From: Thiomonas sp. | Lineage (GTDB): Bacteria; Pseudomonadota; Gammaproteobacteria; Burkholderiales; Burkholderiaceae_C | Length of the DNA stretch: 12,506 nt | Assembly (NCBI GenBank): GCA_028706735.1 | Contig: JAQTVS010000048.1 | Coordinates: 1-12,506 of the forward strand | Reading direction: 5' to 3' | Shown here: piece after piece, positions 1 through 8,221 of the stretch | How positions within the stretch are numbered: the stretch's first letter is position 1 | How the letters are laid out: every line of letters begins with the position of its first letter | Program-made: the position numbers and the translations under genes | The notes under the pieces: model-generated | Told to the model about the DNA's origin: nothing | The model's database searches: none | Seen by the model: only the letters and a program-made list of their open reading frames with translations

Positions 1-1347
1 GCTGGATGAAGTGGCCGCCCTGGTCGAGCGCCCGAATGTGCTGCTGTGCCAGTTCGATCCGGCCTTTCTCGCGGTACCGCAGGAATGCCTCATCCTCACG
101 ATGAAGGCCAACCAGAAATACTTTCCCCTCTCGACGCGGCGGGCAAATTGACCCACCAGTTCCTCGTGGTCAGCAATATCTCGCCGGCTGATCCCAGCGC
201 GGTCATCGAAGGCAACGAGCGCGTGGTGCGCCCGCGCCTGGCCGACGCCCAGTTCTTTTTCGAACAGGATCGCAAACGCGCCCTGGAAAGCCGTGTGCCG
301 GGACTGGATAGAGTGGTTTATCACGCCAAGCTCGGGACGCAGGGCGAACGCATGCGGCGGGTGCAGGCGCTCGCGGGGGCCATTGCGGGCAAGATGACGA
401 ATGCAACACCGGGCCTGGTCGATCTCGCCGAGCGCGCCGCGCGGCTGGCCAAGACCGATCTGCTGACCGATATGGTCGGCGAGTTTCCCGAACTGCAAGG
501 CATCATGGGCCGCTACTACGCCGCGCATGACGGCGAACACCCCTTGGTGGCCGAAGCCATCGAAGACCACTACAAGCCGCGCTTTTCCGGCGACGCGCTG
601 CCGCGCAGCGATGTGGGTTTCGCGCTGGCTCTGGCCGACAAGACCGAAACCCTGGTCGGACTGTTCGGCATCGGCGAGCGCCCGACCGGCGATAAAGACC
701 CGTTCGCGCTGCGCCGCCATGCGCTGGGCATCATCCGCATGTTGATGGAGCGCGGCGCCGGTATCGAGCTGTCGAGCTTTCTCGGCGATGCGGCGCCGGT
801 ATTCGGCGGCGTGGCCGGATTCTCCGACCCCAGCGCCGATGTGCAGACCTTTCTCTACGACCGTCTCGCCAACCTGCTGCGCGAGCAGGGCTGGACGGCG
901 CAGGAGGTCGATGCGGTGCTGGCGCTCAGGCCGCAAATCCTGTCCGATGTGCCGCGCCGGCTGGAAGCGGTGCATGCCTTCTCGGCCTTGCCAGAAGCCG
1001 CCGCGCTGGCCGCGGCCAACAAGCGGGTGGGCAATATTCTGCGCAAATCCGACGGCGTGAAGGACGGCAGCGGGTTCAACAGCGGTGGGCTGGTCGAGCC
1101 CGCCGAAATCGAATTGGCGCAGGCTTTGGGCGCCGTGGCGCCGCAGGTGCAGCAGCTTTACGCGGCTGGCAACGACACCGCCGCGCTCAAGGCGCTCGCG
1201 GCGCTGAAAACGCCGGTGGATACCTTCTTCGACCAGGTGATGGTCAACGCCGACGACCCCGCGCTGCGCGCCAATCGCCTGGCACTGCTGGCGCGGCTGC
1301 AGAACGCGATGAACCAGGTGGCTGACCTGTCGCGCCTTGCAACTTGA
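1..1347 (+). CDS. glyS: Glycyl-tRNA synthetase beta subunit, 3' part, with an apparent frameshift
   Basis: This is the beta chain of the heterotetrameric (alpha2beta2) glycyl-tRNA synthetase, which charges tRNA-Gly in the cytoplasm. The 5' end lies outside the window. Positions 2-130 read in one frame ([11 protein letters not shown], then FLAVPQE, then [10 protein letters not shown]). From about 130 the match continues in the frame one base back ([36 protein letters not shown], then [10 protein letters not shown] and [13 protein letters not shown]) to the TGA at 1345-1347. The two parts join smoothly at KYFPL/LDAAGKL if one base is missing near 129-131. The C-terminal part carries the HD-like and anticodon-binding regions known in this family. 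The gene is normally essential, so a sequencing error is the simplest explanation, although a real mutation is possible. Family identity is very secure. The next gene, gmhB, starts 20 bases downstream. Confidence 0.93.
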
Positions 1348-1367
1348 AGCTGCGGGACAATGCCGAC

Positions 1368-1931
1368 ATGAAACTCATCATCCTCGACCGCGACGGCGTC
1401 ATCAACCAGGACAGCGACGACTTCATCAAGTCGCCCGACGAATGGCTGCCCATTCCCGGCAGTCTGGAAGCCATCGCGCGGCTCAACCATGAGGGCTGGC
1501 ATGTGGTGGTGGCGAGCAATCAGTCGGGCATTGGCCGCGGGCTGTTCGACATGACCACGCTCAACGCCATCCACCGCAAGATGCACAAAATGCTGGCGGC
1601 TGCGGGCGGGCGCATCGACGCCATTTTCTTCTGCCCGCACGCGCCGGAAGACCACTGCGCCTGCCGCAAGCCCAAGTCGGGCCTGTTCCAGGACATCGCC
1701 AAGCGCTACGAACTGGAGACCCTGGACGGCGTGCCCGCCGTGGGCGACAGCGTGCGCGATCTTCAGGCCGCGCAGCCGCTGGGCTGCGGCCTGCATCTGG
1801 TGCGCACCGGAAAGGGCGAGCGCATCGCCGACCTCGGCAATCTGCCCGCGGGCACGCGGGTGCATGACGATCTGGCCGCCTTCGCCACCTGGCTGCTGCA
1901 ACAACCCAAGACGCCGCCTGACAAGGCGTGA
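1368..1931 (+). CDS. gmhB: D-glycero-beta-D-manno-heptose-1,7-bisphosphate 7-phosphatase
   Basis: GmhB removes the 7-phosphate from heptose bisphosphate during synthesis of ADP-heptose for the LPS inner core; it is a cytoplasmic HAD-superfamily enzyme. The 187-residue product has the usual family length. HAD motif I is at the N-terminus (LDRDGVIN, nucleophile D7 and acid/base D9). The SNQSGIGRG motif follows near residues 50-58. A zinc site is visible as C89, H91, C97 and C99 in the CPH...CAC loop, then K101/K103, and motif IV VGDSVRD (D127, D131). I chose the ATG at 1368 because it places motif I at residue 7 as in homologues; an upstream TTG at 1344 would overlap glyS. Its stop overlaps the GTG of the next gene (GTGA), suggesting translational coupling. 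The zinc loop favours GmhB over histidinol phosphatase, which shares the fold. Confidence 0.93.
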   Translation: MKLIILDRDGVINQDSDDFIKSPDEWLPIPGSLEAIARLNHEGWHVVVASNQSGIGRGLFDMTTLNAIHRKMHKMLAAAGGRIDAIFFCPHAPEDHCACRKPKSGLFQDIAKRYELETLDGVPAVGDSVRDLQAAQPLGCGLHLVRTGKGERIADLGNLPAGTRVHDDLAAFATWLLQQPKTPPDKA

Positions 1932-2680
1932 CCGACTCCGCCATGCGCTTTCTCCGTTCCCTGCTGTACATGGCCTGGCTGGTCGTCACCGTGGCGCCTT
2001 ATGCGGTGATGGTGGTGGTTCTGTCCCTCTTCATTCGCGGCACGCCGCTGTACCGCTTCACCATGGGCTGGGTGCGCCTGGCGCACTGGGGCGCACGCTA
2101 CATCTGCGGCATCCGCAGCAATGTCATCGGCATGGAAAATCTGCCCGATGGCCCGGTCGTGCTGCTGTCCAAGCACCAGTCGGCCTGGGAGACGCTGGCG
2201 CTGCCGCTGATGATGCCGCGCCCGCTGGCCTATGTGTTCAAGCGCGAGTTGCTCTATGTGCCGTTTTTCGGCTGGGCGCTGGGGCGGCTGGACATGGTGC
2301 ACATCGACCGCAGCAAACGCACCGAGGCCTTCGGCCGGGTGGAACGGCAGGGCGGCAGAATTCTCAAGCAGGGCAACTGGATCATCATGTTTCCCGAAGG
2401 CACGCGCACCGCGCGCGGCCAGCAGGGCGTGTACAAAACCGGCGGCACGCGGCTGGCCATCGCCACCGGCGCCTGGGTCGTGCCCATCGCCGTGACCTCG
2501 GCGCGCTGCTGGCCGCGCCAGGCCTTCATCAAAACCCCCGGAGTGGTCGACGTGTCCATCGGCAAACCCATCTCACCACAAGGCCGCCAGCCCGCGGAAA
2601 TGATGGCTGAGGTGGAACAATGGATCGAGGCCGAAATGCGCCGCCTCGACCCGCAGGCCTACGCGCATGCCCAGCCCTGA
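1928..2680 (+). CDS. plsC: PlsC-type 1-acyl-sn-glycerol-3-phosphate acyltransferase
   Basis: This is a membrane-associated lysophospholipid acyltransferase of the PlsC/LPLAT family, which transfers an acyl chain to lysophosphatidic acid or a related lysolipid. The 250-residue product begins with a hydrophobic segment (about residues 9-36). The acyltransferase block I is KHQSAWETL, with H83 and E88, an HX4E form of the canonical HX4D. The substrate-binding motif FPEGTR is at residues 155-160, and VVPIAV follows near 184-189. The start is uncertain: the GTG at 1928 overlaps the gmhB stop by four bases, while an ATG at 1943 would remove five residues. Neither has a clear ribosome binding site, which fits coupled translation from gmhB. 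Whether this is the sole, essential PlsC or a paralogue with another acceptor cannot be told here, so the symbol is a family-level label. Confidence 0.88.
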   Translation: MTDSAMRFLRSLLYMAWLVVTVAPYAVMVVVLSLFIRGTPLYRFTMGWVRLAHWGARYICGIRSNVIGMENLPDGPVVLLSKHQSAWETLALPLMMPRPLAYVFKRELLYVPFFGWALGRLDMVHIDRSKRTEAFGRVERQGGRILKQGNWIIMFPEGTRTARGQQGVYKTGGTRLAIATGAWVVPIAVTSARCWPRQAFIKTPGVVDVSIGKPISPQGRQPAEMMAEVEQWIEAEMRRLDPQAYAHAQP

Positions 2681-3551
2681 CGCACCGGGGCGCACTGCGA
2701 TGCAGGAAGCCGCGCAGCTCGGCCTGTTCGACTGGACAGAGCCCGCACCGACACCCGTCTGCGCCGCGCCCGGCAAGACTGCTGTGGCGCCTCCAAATCG
2801 TCCCCGCACGCCGCCGCGCGCGTCTGCGCCCGACGCGCCGCCCGTCCAGCACTATGACGACGGCGTGCACCGTTTCGACTGGACCCTACACCGCGCCGCC
2901 CGCCGCACCCTGGCCCTGCGGGTGGACGATCGCGGCGTGAGCCTGCTGGCGCCGCGCCTGGCCAGCGGCGCGTCCATCGCCCAGTTTCTGCAGCAGCATG
3001 CCGCCTGGGCGCAACGCAAACTGCACCAGCGCGAACAGCGGCTGCAGACGCTGCAAGATGCGCGCATCGACTGGGCCGATGGCGGCCGCATCCCCTATCT
3101 CGGCCAGCACCTCACCCTGCGGCTGCGCGGCGCCACCCAATTGCACTGGGACGAAGCGCGCGCCGAACTGCACCTGCCGCTGCCGCCCGACAGCGATGCC
3201 CAGCAAGTGCGCGACAGCGTGGCCGCCTGGCTGCAGCGGCAGGCGCTGGGGCTGTTCACCGCCCGCGTCGGGCACTTCGCCACCCAGCTCGGGGTGCGTG
3301 TGACCGCAGTCAAACTCAGCGCCGCCACCACCCGCTGGGGCAGCGCCAAGAGCGACGGCAGCATCCGCCTGCACTGGCGGCTGCTGCATTTCAGCCCGCA
3401 GCTGGTGGACTATGTAGTGGCGCACGAAGTGGCGCATCTGCGCGAAATGAACCACAGCCCGCGCTTTTGGGCGCACGTGGGCCAACTGTATCCCGAGTAC
3501 CGCAAGGCACGGCAGCATTTGCGGCAGAGCACCTTGCCCCCCTGGGACTGA
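2667..3551 (+). CDS. YgjP-like (DUF45) zinc metallopeptidase domain protein
   Basis: This protein belongs to the YgjP/DUF45 family of predicted zinc metallopeptidases, whose physiological substrate is largely unknown. The 294-residue product starts with about 60 residues of low-complexity, proline- and alanine-rich sequence that may be disordered. The conserved domain follows. The peptidase core is near the C-terminus: RWGSAKSDGSIRLHWRLL (about 223-240), then the zinc site HEVAH at 253-257, with a third ligand probably H263 in NHSPRFW. The order WGS - HExxH - NHSxxFW is the family signature. No signal peptide is seen, so it is probably cytoplasmic. The ATG at 2667 overlaps plsC by 14 bases; an in-frame ATG at 2700, twenty bases after the plsC stop, is an equally reasonable start. 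It probably belongs to the gmhB-plsC transcript. Confidence 0.87.
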   Translation: MPSPDAPGRTAMQEAAQLGLFDWTEPAPTPVCAAPGKTAVAPPNRPRTPPRASAPDAPPVQHYDDGVHRFDWTLHRAARRTLALRVDDRGVSLLAPRLASGASIAQFLQQHAAWAQRKLHQREQRLQTLQDARIDWADGGRIPYLGQHLTLRLRGATQLHWDEARAELHLPLPPDSDAQQVRDSVAAWLQRQALGLFTARVGHFATQLGVRVTAVKLSAATTRWGSAKSDGSIRLHWRLLHFSPQLVDYVVAHEVAHLREMNHSPRFWAHVGQLYPEYRKARQHLRQSTLPPWD

Positions 3552-3598
3552 GGCGGTGCGCGCCCATCAGCCCTGGCCGCTCATGCCGCGTCAATGAC

Positions 3599-5032
3599 AT
3601 GACGCCCCTGCTTTTGTTGCTGTTGCATCTCACCCTGGCCTTGACCTGCGCGGTGCATGTGCTGCTGCGCGCACATCGCCAGCCCGAATCGCGGGTGGCC
3701 TGGCTGCTCATGCTGTTGGCCTTTCCTTACCTCGGCGTCCTGGCCTATCTGTTGTTTGGAACAACCCAGATCGGCCGCCGCCGGGCCGAGCGGCTGGGCG
3801 CCGTCGCCCGCTCCCTGCCCCGGCCAGACACCGTGCCCGGCTGGCCCACAGACACTGCGCTGCCGACCGAGCAAGCCGCGCCGCTGTTTCGCCTCGGCGC
3901 GTCGATCAGCGGCTACCCGGCCGTCGGCGGCAACCGCGCCGAGCTGATGGCCGACTCGAACGCCGCCATCGCCCGCATCGTGGCCGACATCGACGCGGCC
4001 CGGCACAGCGTGCATCTGCTCTTCTACATCTGGCTGGACGATCACAACGGCCGCCGCGTGGCCGATGCCCTGTGCCGCGCCGCCGCTCGCGGCGTGAGCT
4101 GCCGCGCCCTGGTGGACGACCTCGGATCGCACACGTTCATCCGCAGCGCGCAGTGGCCTGCGCTGGCCGCCGCTGGCGTGCATGTGCTGCGGGCGCTGCC
4201 CGTGGGCAATCCGCTGCTGCGTGCGCTGCGAGGCCGCATCGATCTGCGCAATCACCGCAAGATCGTCGTCATCGACAACCGCCTCGCCTACAGCGGCAGC
4301 CAGAACTGCGCCGACCCCGCCTTCCTGCCCAAGGCGAAGTACGGCCCCTGGGTCGATCTGTTCGTGCGCTTCGAGGGGCCGGTGGTGCGCGAGAACCAGC
4401 ACCTCTTCGCCACGGACTGGATGGGCAACGGCGGTGACGACCTCACCGCCCTGCTCGCCGAACCCCTGCCTCCGGTGCACGCCGGCTTCATCGCCCAGGT
4501 CATCGCCACCGGCCCCACCGACCGAACGGCGGCCATGCCCGAACTGTTCGAGTCGCTCCTTTTCGCCGCGCGCCACGAGCTGGTCATCACCACGCCGTAT
4601 TACGTGCCCGTGCCCGCGCTGCAGGCCGCGCTGTGCGCCGCGGCCAACCGCGGGGTGTCGACCACGCTCATCCTCCCCGCTCGCAACGACGACTTCGCCG
4701 TGGCCGCCACCTCGCGCAGCCATTACCGCGCCCTGCTCGAAGCCGGGGTGCGCATTTACGAGTTCGGCCCCGGGCTGCTGCATACCAAGTCCATCACTGT
4801 GGACACACATCTCAGCCTCATTGGCTCGGCCAATATGGACCGGCGCAGCTTCGACCTGAACTACGAAAACAACATCCTGGTGCTCGACACCGGAATCACC
4901 GCGGCTCTGCGCGAGAGACAGGCGCAGTACCTCGCCAGCAGCCGCCGCATCACCCTGGGCGAAGTGGCCGCCTGGAGCGCGCCCAGGCAACTGTGGCAGA
5001 ACGCCCTGGCCACCCTTGGGCCCATTCTGTAG
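3599..5032 (+). CDS. cls: Cardiolipin synthase (two-HKD phospholipase D family)
   Basis: Bacterial Cls enzymes condense two phosphatidylglycerol molecules to cardiolipin at the inner membrane. The 477-residue product has the usual ClsA-type length and layout. Two N-terminal hydrophobic segments are at about 2-23 and 33-53, the second matching the PLDc_N type ([19 protein letters not shown]). Two complete HKD motifs follow: H219, K221, D226 with GSQN at 233-236, and H395, K397, D402 with GSANMD from 409. The tail [14 protein letters not shown] resembles the end of ClsA proteins. The reading frame is open further upstream, but the ATG at 3599 puts the first membrane segment at the N-terminus and gives the family length. 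No good Shine-Dalgarno site is visible. It lies 47 bases after the peptidase gene, so it may be co-transcribed or have its own promoter. Which Cls class is less certain than the family. Confidence 0.9.
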   Translation: MTPLLLLLLHLTLALTCAVHVLLRAHRQPESRVAWLLMLLAFPYLGVLAYLLFGTTQIGRRRAERLGAVARSLPRPDTVPGWPTDTALPTEQAAPLFRLGASISGYPAVGGNRAELMADSNAAIARIVADIDAARHSVHLLFYIWLDDHNGRRVADALCRAAARGVSCRALVDDLGSHTFIRSAQWPALAAAGVHVLRALPVGNPLLRALRGRIDLRNHRKIVVIDNRLAYSGSQNCADPAFLPKAKYGPWVDLFVRFEGPVVRENQHLFATDWMGNGGDDLTALLAEPLPPVHAGFIAQVIATGPTDRTAAMPELFESLLFAARHELVITTPYYVPVPALQAALCAAANRGVSTTLILPARNDDFAVAATSRSHYRALLEAGVRIYEFGPGLLHTKSITVDTHLSLIGSANMDRRSFDLNYENNILVLDTGITAALRERQAQYLASSRRITLGEVAAWSAPRQLWQNALATLGPIL

Positions 5033-5112
5033 GCTTGCACAGGGCAGCCGCCAACGCGCAGCCCGCCCGCGCGCTACGCTTTGGGGCCACGGCTTATTTC
5101 ACAGGATTCCTC

Positions 5113-5502
5113 ATGCGTTTTCTCCACACCATGCTGCGCGTCGGCGACCTGCAGCGCTCCATCGACTTCTACACCCAGGTCATCGGCATGCAACTGCTGC
5201 GCACCACCGACCGGCCCGAGCAAAACTACAGCCTGGCCTTCCTCGGCTTCGAGCCCAACCCGGCCCAAGCCGAACTGGAGCTGACCTACAACTATGGCGT
5301 TGATCACTACGACCTCGGCACCGCCTACGGCCACATCGCCCTCGGCGTGGACGACGCTGCCGCCGCCTGCGCACGCATCAAGGCGGCCGGCGGCAAGGTC
5401 ACCCGCGAGGCCGGGCCGGTTGCCGGCGGCAGCACCATCATCGCCTTCGTGCAGGACCCGGACGGCTACAAGATCGAGCTGATTCAGCACGGTACGCTGT
5501 AA
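5113..5502 (+). CDS. gloA: Lactoylglutathione lyase (glyoxalase I)
   Basis: GloA isomerises the hemithioacetal of methylglyoxal and glutathione to S-lactoylglutathione, the first step of methylglyoxal detoxification in the cytoplasm. The product is 129 residues with two VOC-fold halves. The four expected metal ligands are all present and at the same numbers as in E. coli GloA: H5, E56, H74 and E122. The short loop pattern is that of the Ni-dependent bacterial enzymes rather than the longer Zn-dependent type. The start at 5113 has an AGGA 5-9 bases upstream and places H5 correctly; the frame remains open far upstream over cls but without family similarity. It is preceded by an 80-base gap after cls and followed after 19 bases by a diguanylate cyclase gene, probably on the same transcript. 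Confidence 0.95.
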   Translation: MRFLHTMLRVGDLQRSIDFYTQVIGMQLLRTTDRPEQNYSLAFLGFEPNPAQAELELTYNYGVDHYDLGTAYGHIALGVDDAAAACARIKAAGGKVTREAGPVAGGSTIIAFVQDPDGYKIELIQHGTL

Positions 5503-5521
5503 GCCGAGCCTGCGCCGCCCC

Positions 5522-6598
5522 ATGCCCTCGCCAGCCCCACAGCCCGCAGCCCACGCCGCCCCGGTTTCGCGGGCCACGCTGTACCAACTGATCTACCCCG
5601 CCCGGGTGCTCGGCATGGCGCTGGCCGGGGTGGCGGTGGGCAGTGTGTTGTTCGAGCAGAACGCCGGTGCCTGGCTGTGGGCGCTGCTGGCGGCCACCTT
5701 TGTGCTCTGGCCGCACCTTGCCTACGTCCATGCCCGCTTCAGCCCCGACAGCTACGCTGCTGAGCGGCGCAATCTGCTGATCGACTCGCTGTTCGTCGGC
5801 ATCTGGATTCCCCTGATGCACTTCAACCTGCTCGCCAGCGCGGTGATCACCATCATCACCACCTTCGACAAGGTGTACACCCTGATCCGGCTGCTCTGGC
5901 TGCATGCCCTCATCCTTCTGGCCGTCGCCGCTGCCGTGGTGACTCTGCTGCTGCGCCCGCAGATCCAGCTTCAAAGCTCCGTGCTGGTCGAGCTTTGCGT
6001 GCTGCCGCTGGTGTTTGCCTACACCTGGGTGAACACCCATCGTGGGACGCGGCTCATGCGCACCATTGTCAAACAGAACCGGCAGCTCGACGCGCTGCGC
6101 CGCACCGATGCGCAGACTGGCCTGCAGTCGCGCGATCACTGGATGGAGCATGCCACTCTGGCCCTGCACTCCCTGCAGACGCGGGCTGCGACCCGTCCGT
6201 CCACGCTGTTGCTCATCGACATCGACCACTTCAAATCCATCAACGACACCTTCGGACATATCGTGGGCGATGAGGTCATCAGCGCGGTGGGCAAAGTCAT
6301 TCTGGACAGTGTGCGCAGCGAAGACAGCGCGGGCCGCTACGGCGGCGACGAATTCGCCGTGCTTGTCAGCCAGGCGGACGTCCCCACCGCCCGCGCCATT
6401 GCCGAACGAATCCGCTCGCAGATCGAACAACTGCGCTTTGTCAACGCGCCGCAACTGCGTCTGGGCAGCAGCATCGGCCTGGCCGTAGCGCGGCCAGAGC
6501 ATGCCACGCTGCTCGACTGGATCAACGCCGCCGACCATGCCCTCTACCGCGCCAAGCACCAGGGACGCAACCAGGTGGCCGAAGCGGCCTGCGCCTGA
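5522..6598 (+). CDS. MASE2-type membrane diguanylate cyclase (GGDEF)
   Basis: This is a predicted diguanylate cyclase making cyclic di-GMP from two GTP. The 358-residue product begins with a multi-spanning hydrophobic region (about 24-170). Its opening (PARVLGMALAGVAVGSVLFEQ) resembles the MASE2 sensor domain found in E. coli DgcC (AdrA/YaiC). A short linker (about 175-195) leads to the GGDEF domain. The domain looks catalytically complete: LIDIDHFKSIND (D233, N241), and RYGGDEF with GGDEF at 274-278. The product-inhibition I-site RxxD is present as RSED (265-268), exactly five residues before GGDEF. No EAL or HD-GYP domain is attached. The ATG at 5522 lies 19 bases after gloA without an evident ribosome binding site, so coupling to gloA is likely. 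The signal sensed by MASE2 cannot be inferred. Confidence 0.9.
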   Translation: MPSPAPQPAAHAAPVSRATLYQLIYPARVLGMALAGVAVGSVLFEQNAGAWLWALLAATFVLWPHLAYVHARFSPDSYAAERRNLLIDSLFVGIWIPLMHFNLLASAVITIITTFDKVYTLIRLLWLHALILLAVAAAVVTLLLRPQIQLQSSVLVELCVLPLVFAYTWVNTHRGTRLMRTIVKQNRQLDALRRTDAQTGLQSRDHWMEHATLALHSLQTRAATRPSTLLLIDIDHFKSINDTFGHIVGDEVISAVGKVILDSVRSEDSAGRYGGDEFAVLVSQADVPTARAIAERIRSQIEQLRFVNAPQLRLGSSIGLAVARPEHATLLDWINAADHALYRAKHQGRNQVAEAACA

Positions 6599-6684
6599 GG
6601 TGACTCACCCGCCCGTGCGATGACCGCGTCGCGCCGGCTCATGACGAGGCTGCTGCATTCACCTCACCCCCTTCCCCTGCACCC

Positions 6685-7716
6685 ATGCCGTCCATTCCAT
6701 CCGCCATTTCGGACGACGCCCTGTTCGACCGCCTCTCCGCCGCGCTGCTGCAGGCGACCGATCTCGAGGGGCTGGTGCGCCCCCTGCTGGCCCTGCTGCA
6801 GTCCATCACCGGCCTGGAGAGCGCCTACTTCACCGCCATCGATCCGGCGCGTCAGACACAGACCGTGCTCTACGCAAGCAACACCGCCCATCTGCAGACT
6901 CCCGAAGGCGCGCAGGCGGACGACAGGACACGCTATGCAAACGGGCGCTGGAGCAGCATCGCCCCCTCAACAACGCCGTCGCCCAGACCTGGGGCGACAG
7001 TGCTGCGGCCCGGGCACTGGGCATCGAAACCGACGCCAGCGCCCCGGTCTACATTGCAGACCGCACGCTTTACGGCACGCTGTGCGCCGCAGATGGCAGC
7101 CAGGTGGAGTTCTCTCCAAGGGCGCTGCAAAGCCTGCAACTGTTCGCCGACATCATTGCGCGGCAGATCGAGCGCGAACGGCTGATCGCCCTGCTCCAGC
7201 AGGAAAACGCGCGCCGTCACAAGACAACCTGCTCGATCCGCTGACCAGCCTGTTCAACCGCCGCGGGCTCGAAGAACAGTTGCCACGCCTGCTGGCCCAG
7301 GCGCGGCGGCAGTAACAGCGCGTGATGCTGGCCTTCATCGATCTCGACGGGTTCAAGCAGATCAATCATGCGCACGGCCACCAGGCTGGAGATGATTTTT
7401 TTTGCGCCAGGTCGGTCAACGTCTCAAGCGCGGCCTGCGCGCCAGTGATGTCATTGCCCGCTACGGCGGCGATGAATTCGTCGTCGCCGTCTGTGTGGAG
7501 GCGCAGTCTGTGCAACACGAGATAGCGCTGCGCGACCGGCTGTTCGACCTGACCCGCGGCCTCTACTCACTGGATCAAACCCAACTCGACTACCCTGGCC
7601 CCAGCATCGGCATTGCAAGCTCTCGGCCCGGATCGACCGATCTGGCCGGGCTGCTCAAACGCGCAGACCTCGCGATGTATGCGGAAAAAACCCTGCGCAA
7701 ACAACGTGAGCCCTGA
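6685..7716 (+). pseudogene. Broken GAF-GGDEF diguanylate cyclase
   Basis: Reading across frames restores a protein of about 344 residues: an N-terminal GAF-like sensor (DLEGLVRPLLALLQSITGLE, then TLCKRALEQHRPLN, TWGDSAAARALGIET, APVYIADRTLYGTLCAADG) and a C-terminal GGDEF domain (LLDPLTSLFNRRGL, LAFIDLDGFKQIN, RYGGDEF with I-site RASD). The frame is broken by an apparent 1-base deletion near 6922 (WQDT expected), another near 7215 (ARLSQDN expected) and a shift at the run of eight T at 7391-7398 (GDDFLRQVGQRL expected). There is also an in-frame TAA at 7313-7315. From the ATG at 6685 only about 80 correct residues could be made, so no cyclase is expected. The GGDEF catalytic motif still survives, so decay looks recent. 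Sequencing errors could explain the indels but less easily the stop. It lacks a membrane anchor, unlike the intact cyclase just upstream. Confidence 0.85.
7391..7398 (+). repeat. Run of eight T at a frameshift point
   Basis: Eight consecutive T lie inside the broken GGDEF gene, where the homologous reading GDDFLRQ would need six. The tract therefore carries two extra bases, or is one short if the protein read DDFFLR. Such tracts slip in replication and also cause sequencing errors, so this lesion alone would be weak proof of a pseudogene. Confidence 0.7.
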
Positions 7717-7817
7717 TGCTTACGGCCCTCACCGGCCCCCAAGCCGCGGCACCTTGCCCCCACGCGCCATTGCGCAAGCGGAGATGAACTGACGCACTCG
7801 CCCGCTATGCTGAGATC

Positions 7818-8150
7818 ATGCAATCCTGGTTCTTCCTATTTGGCGCCATCCTGGCCGAAGTGATCGGCACCACTGCGCTCAAGGCCACGCAGGGCTTCAC
7901 CCGGCTGGCGCCGTCTCTCGTGGTCGTCGTGGCCTATGCGCTGGCGTTCTATCTGCTGTCGCGCACCATGCAGACCATCCCCATGAGTATTTCGTATGCG
8001 GTGTGGTCGGGCGTGGGCATCGTGCTCATCACCCTGATTGGTGACGTGGTGTATCACCAGTCACTCGACCTGCCAGCGTTCATCGGCCTGGGGCTGATCC
8101 TCGCCGGGGTGCTGGTCATCCACCTGTTTTCCAGGTCGGTGGCGCATTGA
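7818..8150 (+). CDS. emrE: EmrE-type small multidrug resistance transporter
   Basis: Small multidrug resistance proteins are four-helix inner-membrane antiporters that work as dimers and exchange protons for toxic cations such as quaternary ammonium compounds. The 110-residue product has the same length as E. coli EmrE and aligns without gaps. The essential proton/drug-binding glutamate is E14 (ILAEVIGTT), and the drug-site aromatics Y40, Y60 and W63 (SYAVWSGVGIVLI) are at the E. coli numbers. Four hydrophobic segments are visible, and the ending RSVAH resembles RSTPH of EmrE. The SGVGIVLI segment points to the drug-exporting branch rather than the guanidinium exporters. The ATG at 7818 has only a weak GAG four bases before it. 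It is separated from the broken cyclase by 101 bases and seems to be a single-gene unit. Confidence 0.93.
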   Translation: MQSWFFLFGAILAEVIGTTALKATQGFTRLAPSLVVVVAYALAFYLLSRTMQTIPMSISYAVWSGVGIVLITLIGDVVYHQSLDLPAFIGLGLILAGVLVIHLFSRSVAH

Positions 8151-8155
8151 AATTG

Positions 8156-8170
8156 ATCGAATTATTCGAT
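8156..8170. promoter_or_regulatory. Perfect 15-bp palindrome, LysR-type operator candidate
   Basis: The sequence ATCGAAT-T-ATTCGAT is a perfect inverted repeat with seven-base arms around one central base, in an AT-rich gap. It contains the T-N11-A form (T8157 to A8169) typical of LysR-type regulator boxes. Its centre lies about 65 bases before the start site predicted from the candidate promoter at 8193-8221, where LysR-type activators usually bind. No LysR gene lies in the window, so the regulator is unknown. Confidence 0.5.
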
Positions 8171-8192
8171 TCATCTTATTTCAAATATCCGT

Positions 8193-8221
8193 TTGTCTTG
8201 TAAGGGTTGGCGTCCTATCCT
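8193..8221 (+). promoter_or_regulatory. Candidate sigma-70 promoter for the exported-protein pair
   Basis: A TTGTCT hexamer (8193-8198) and a TATCCT hexamer (8216-8221) are separated by 17 bases. Each matches four of six consensus positions. The predicted start near 8228 would leave a leader of about 45 bases containing the AGGAG site before the gene at 8273. Both hexamers are imperfect, which would suit an activated promoter. Confidence 0.45.

Noticed and set aside
110..135. Programmed -1 frameshifting in glyS
   Set aside because: The junction TTT CCC CTC does not allow pairing of both tRNAs after a -1 slip, I see no stimulating structure, and GlyS is not known to use recoding.
3581..4990. 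469-codon open frame on the - strand opposite cls
   Set aside because: It is the antisense of a clear cardiolipin synthase with both HKD motifs; the long open frame is explained by high GC content, and its composition is low-complexity.
5438..6559. 373-codon open frame on the - strand opposite the MASE2 cyclase
   Set aside because: It overlaps a well-supported gene on the + strand, has no recognisable domain, and is rich in G, Q and H as expected for GC-rich antisense.
7770..7811. TTGCGC and TATGCT as a promoter pair before emrE
   Set aside because: The spacer would be 30 bases, far too long for sigma-70 recognition.
8153..8181. TTGATC followed by TTATTT as a promoter before the Tat gene
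   Set aside because: The -10 match is poor, and the hexamer overlaps the palindrome; the pair at 8193-8221 fits better.
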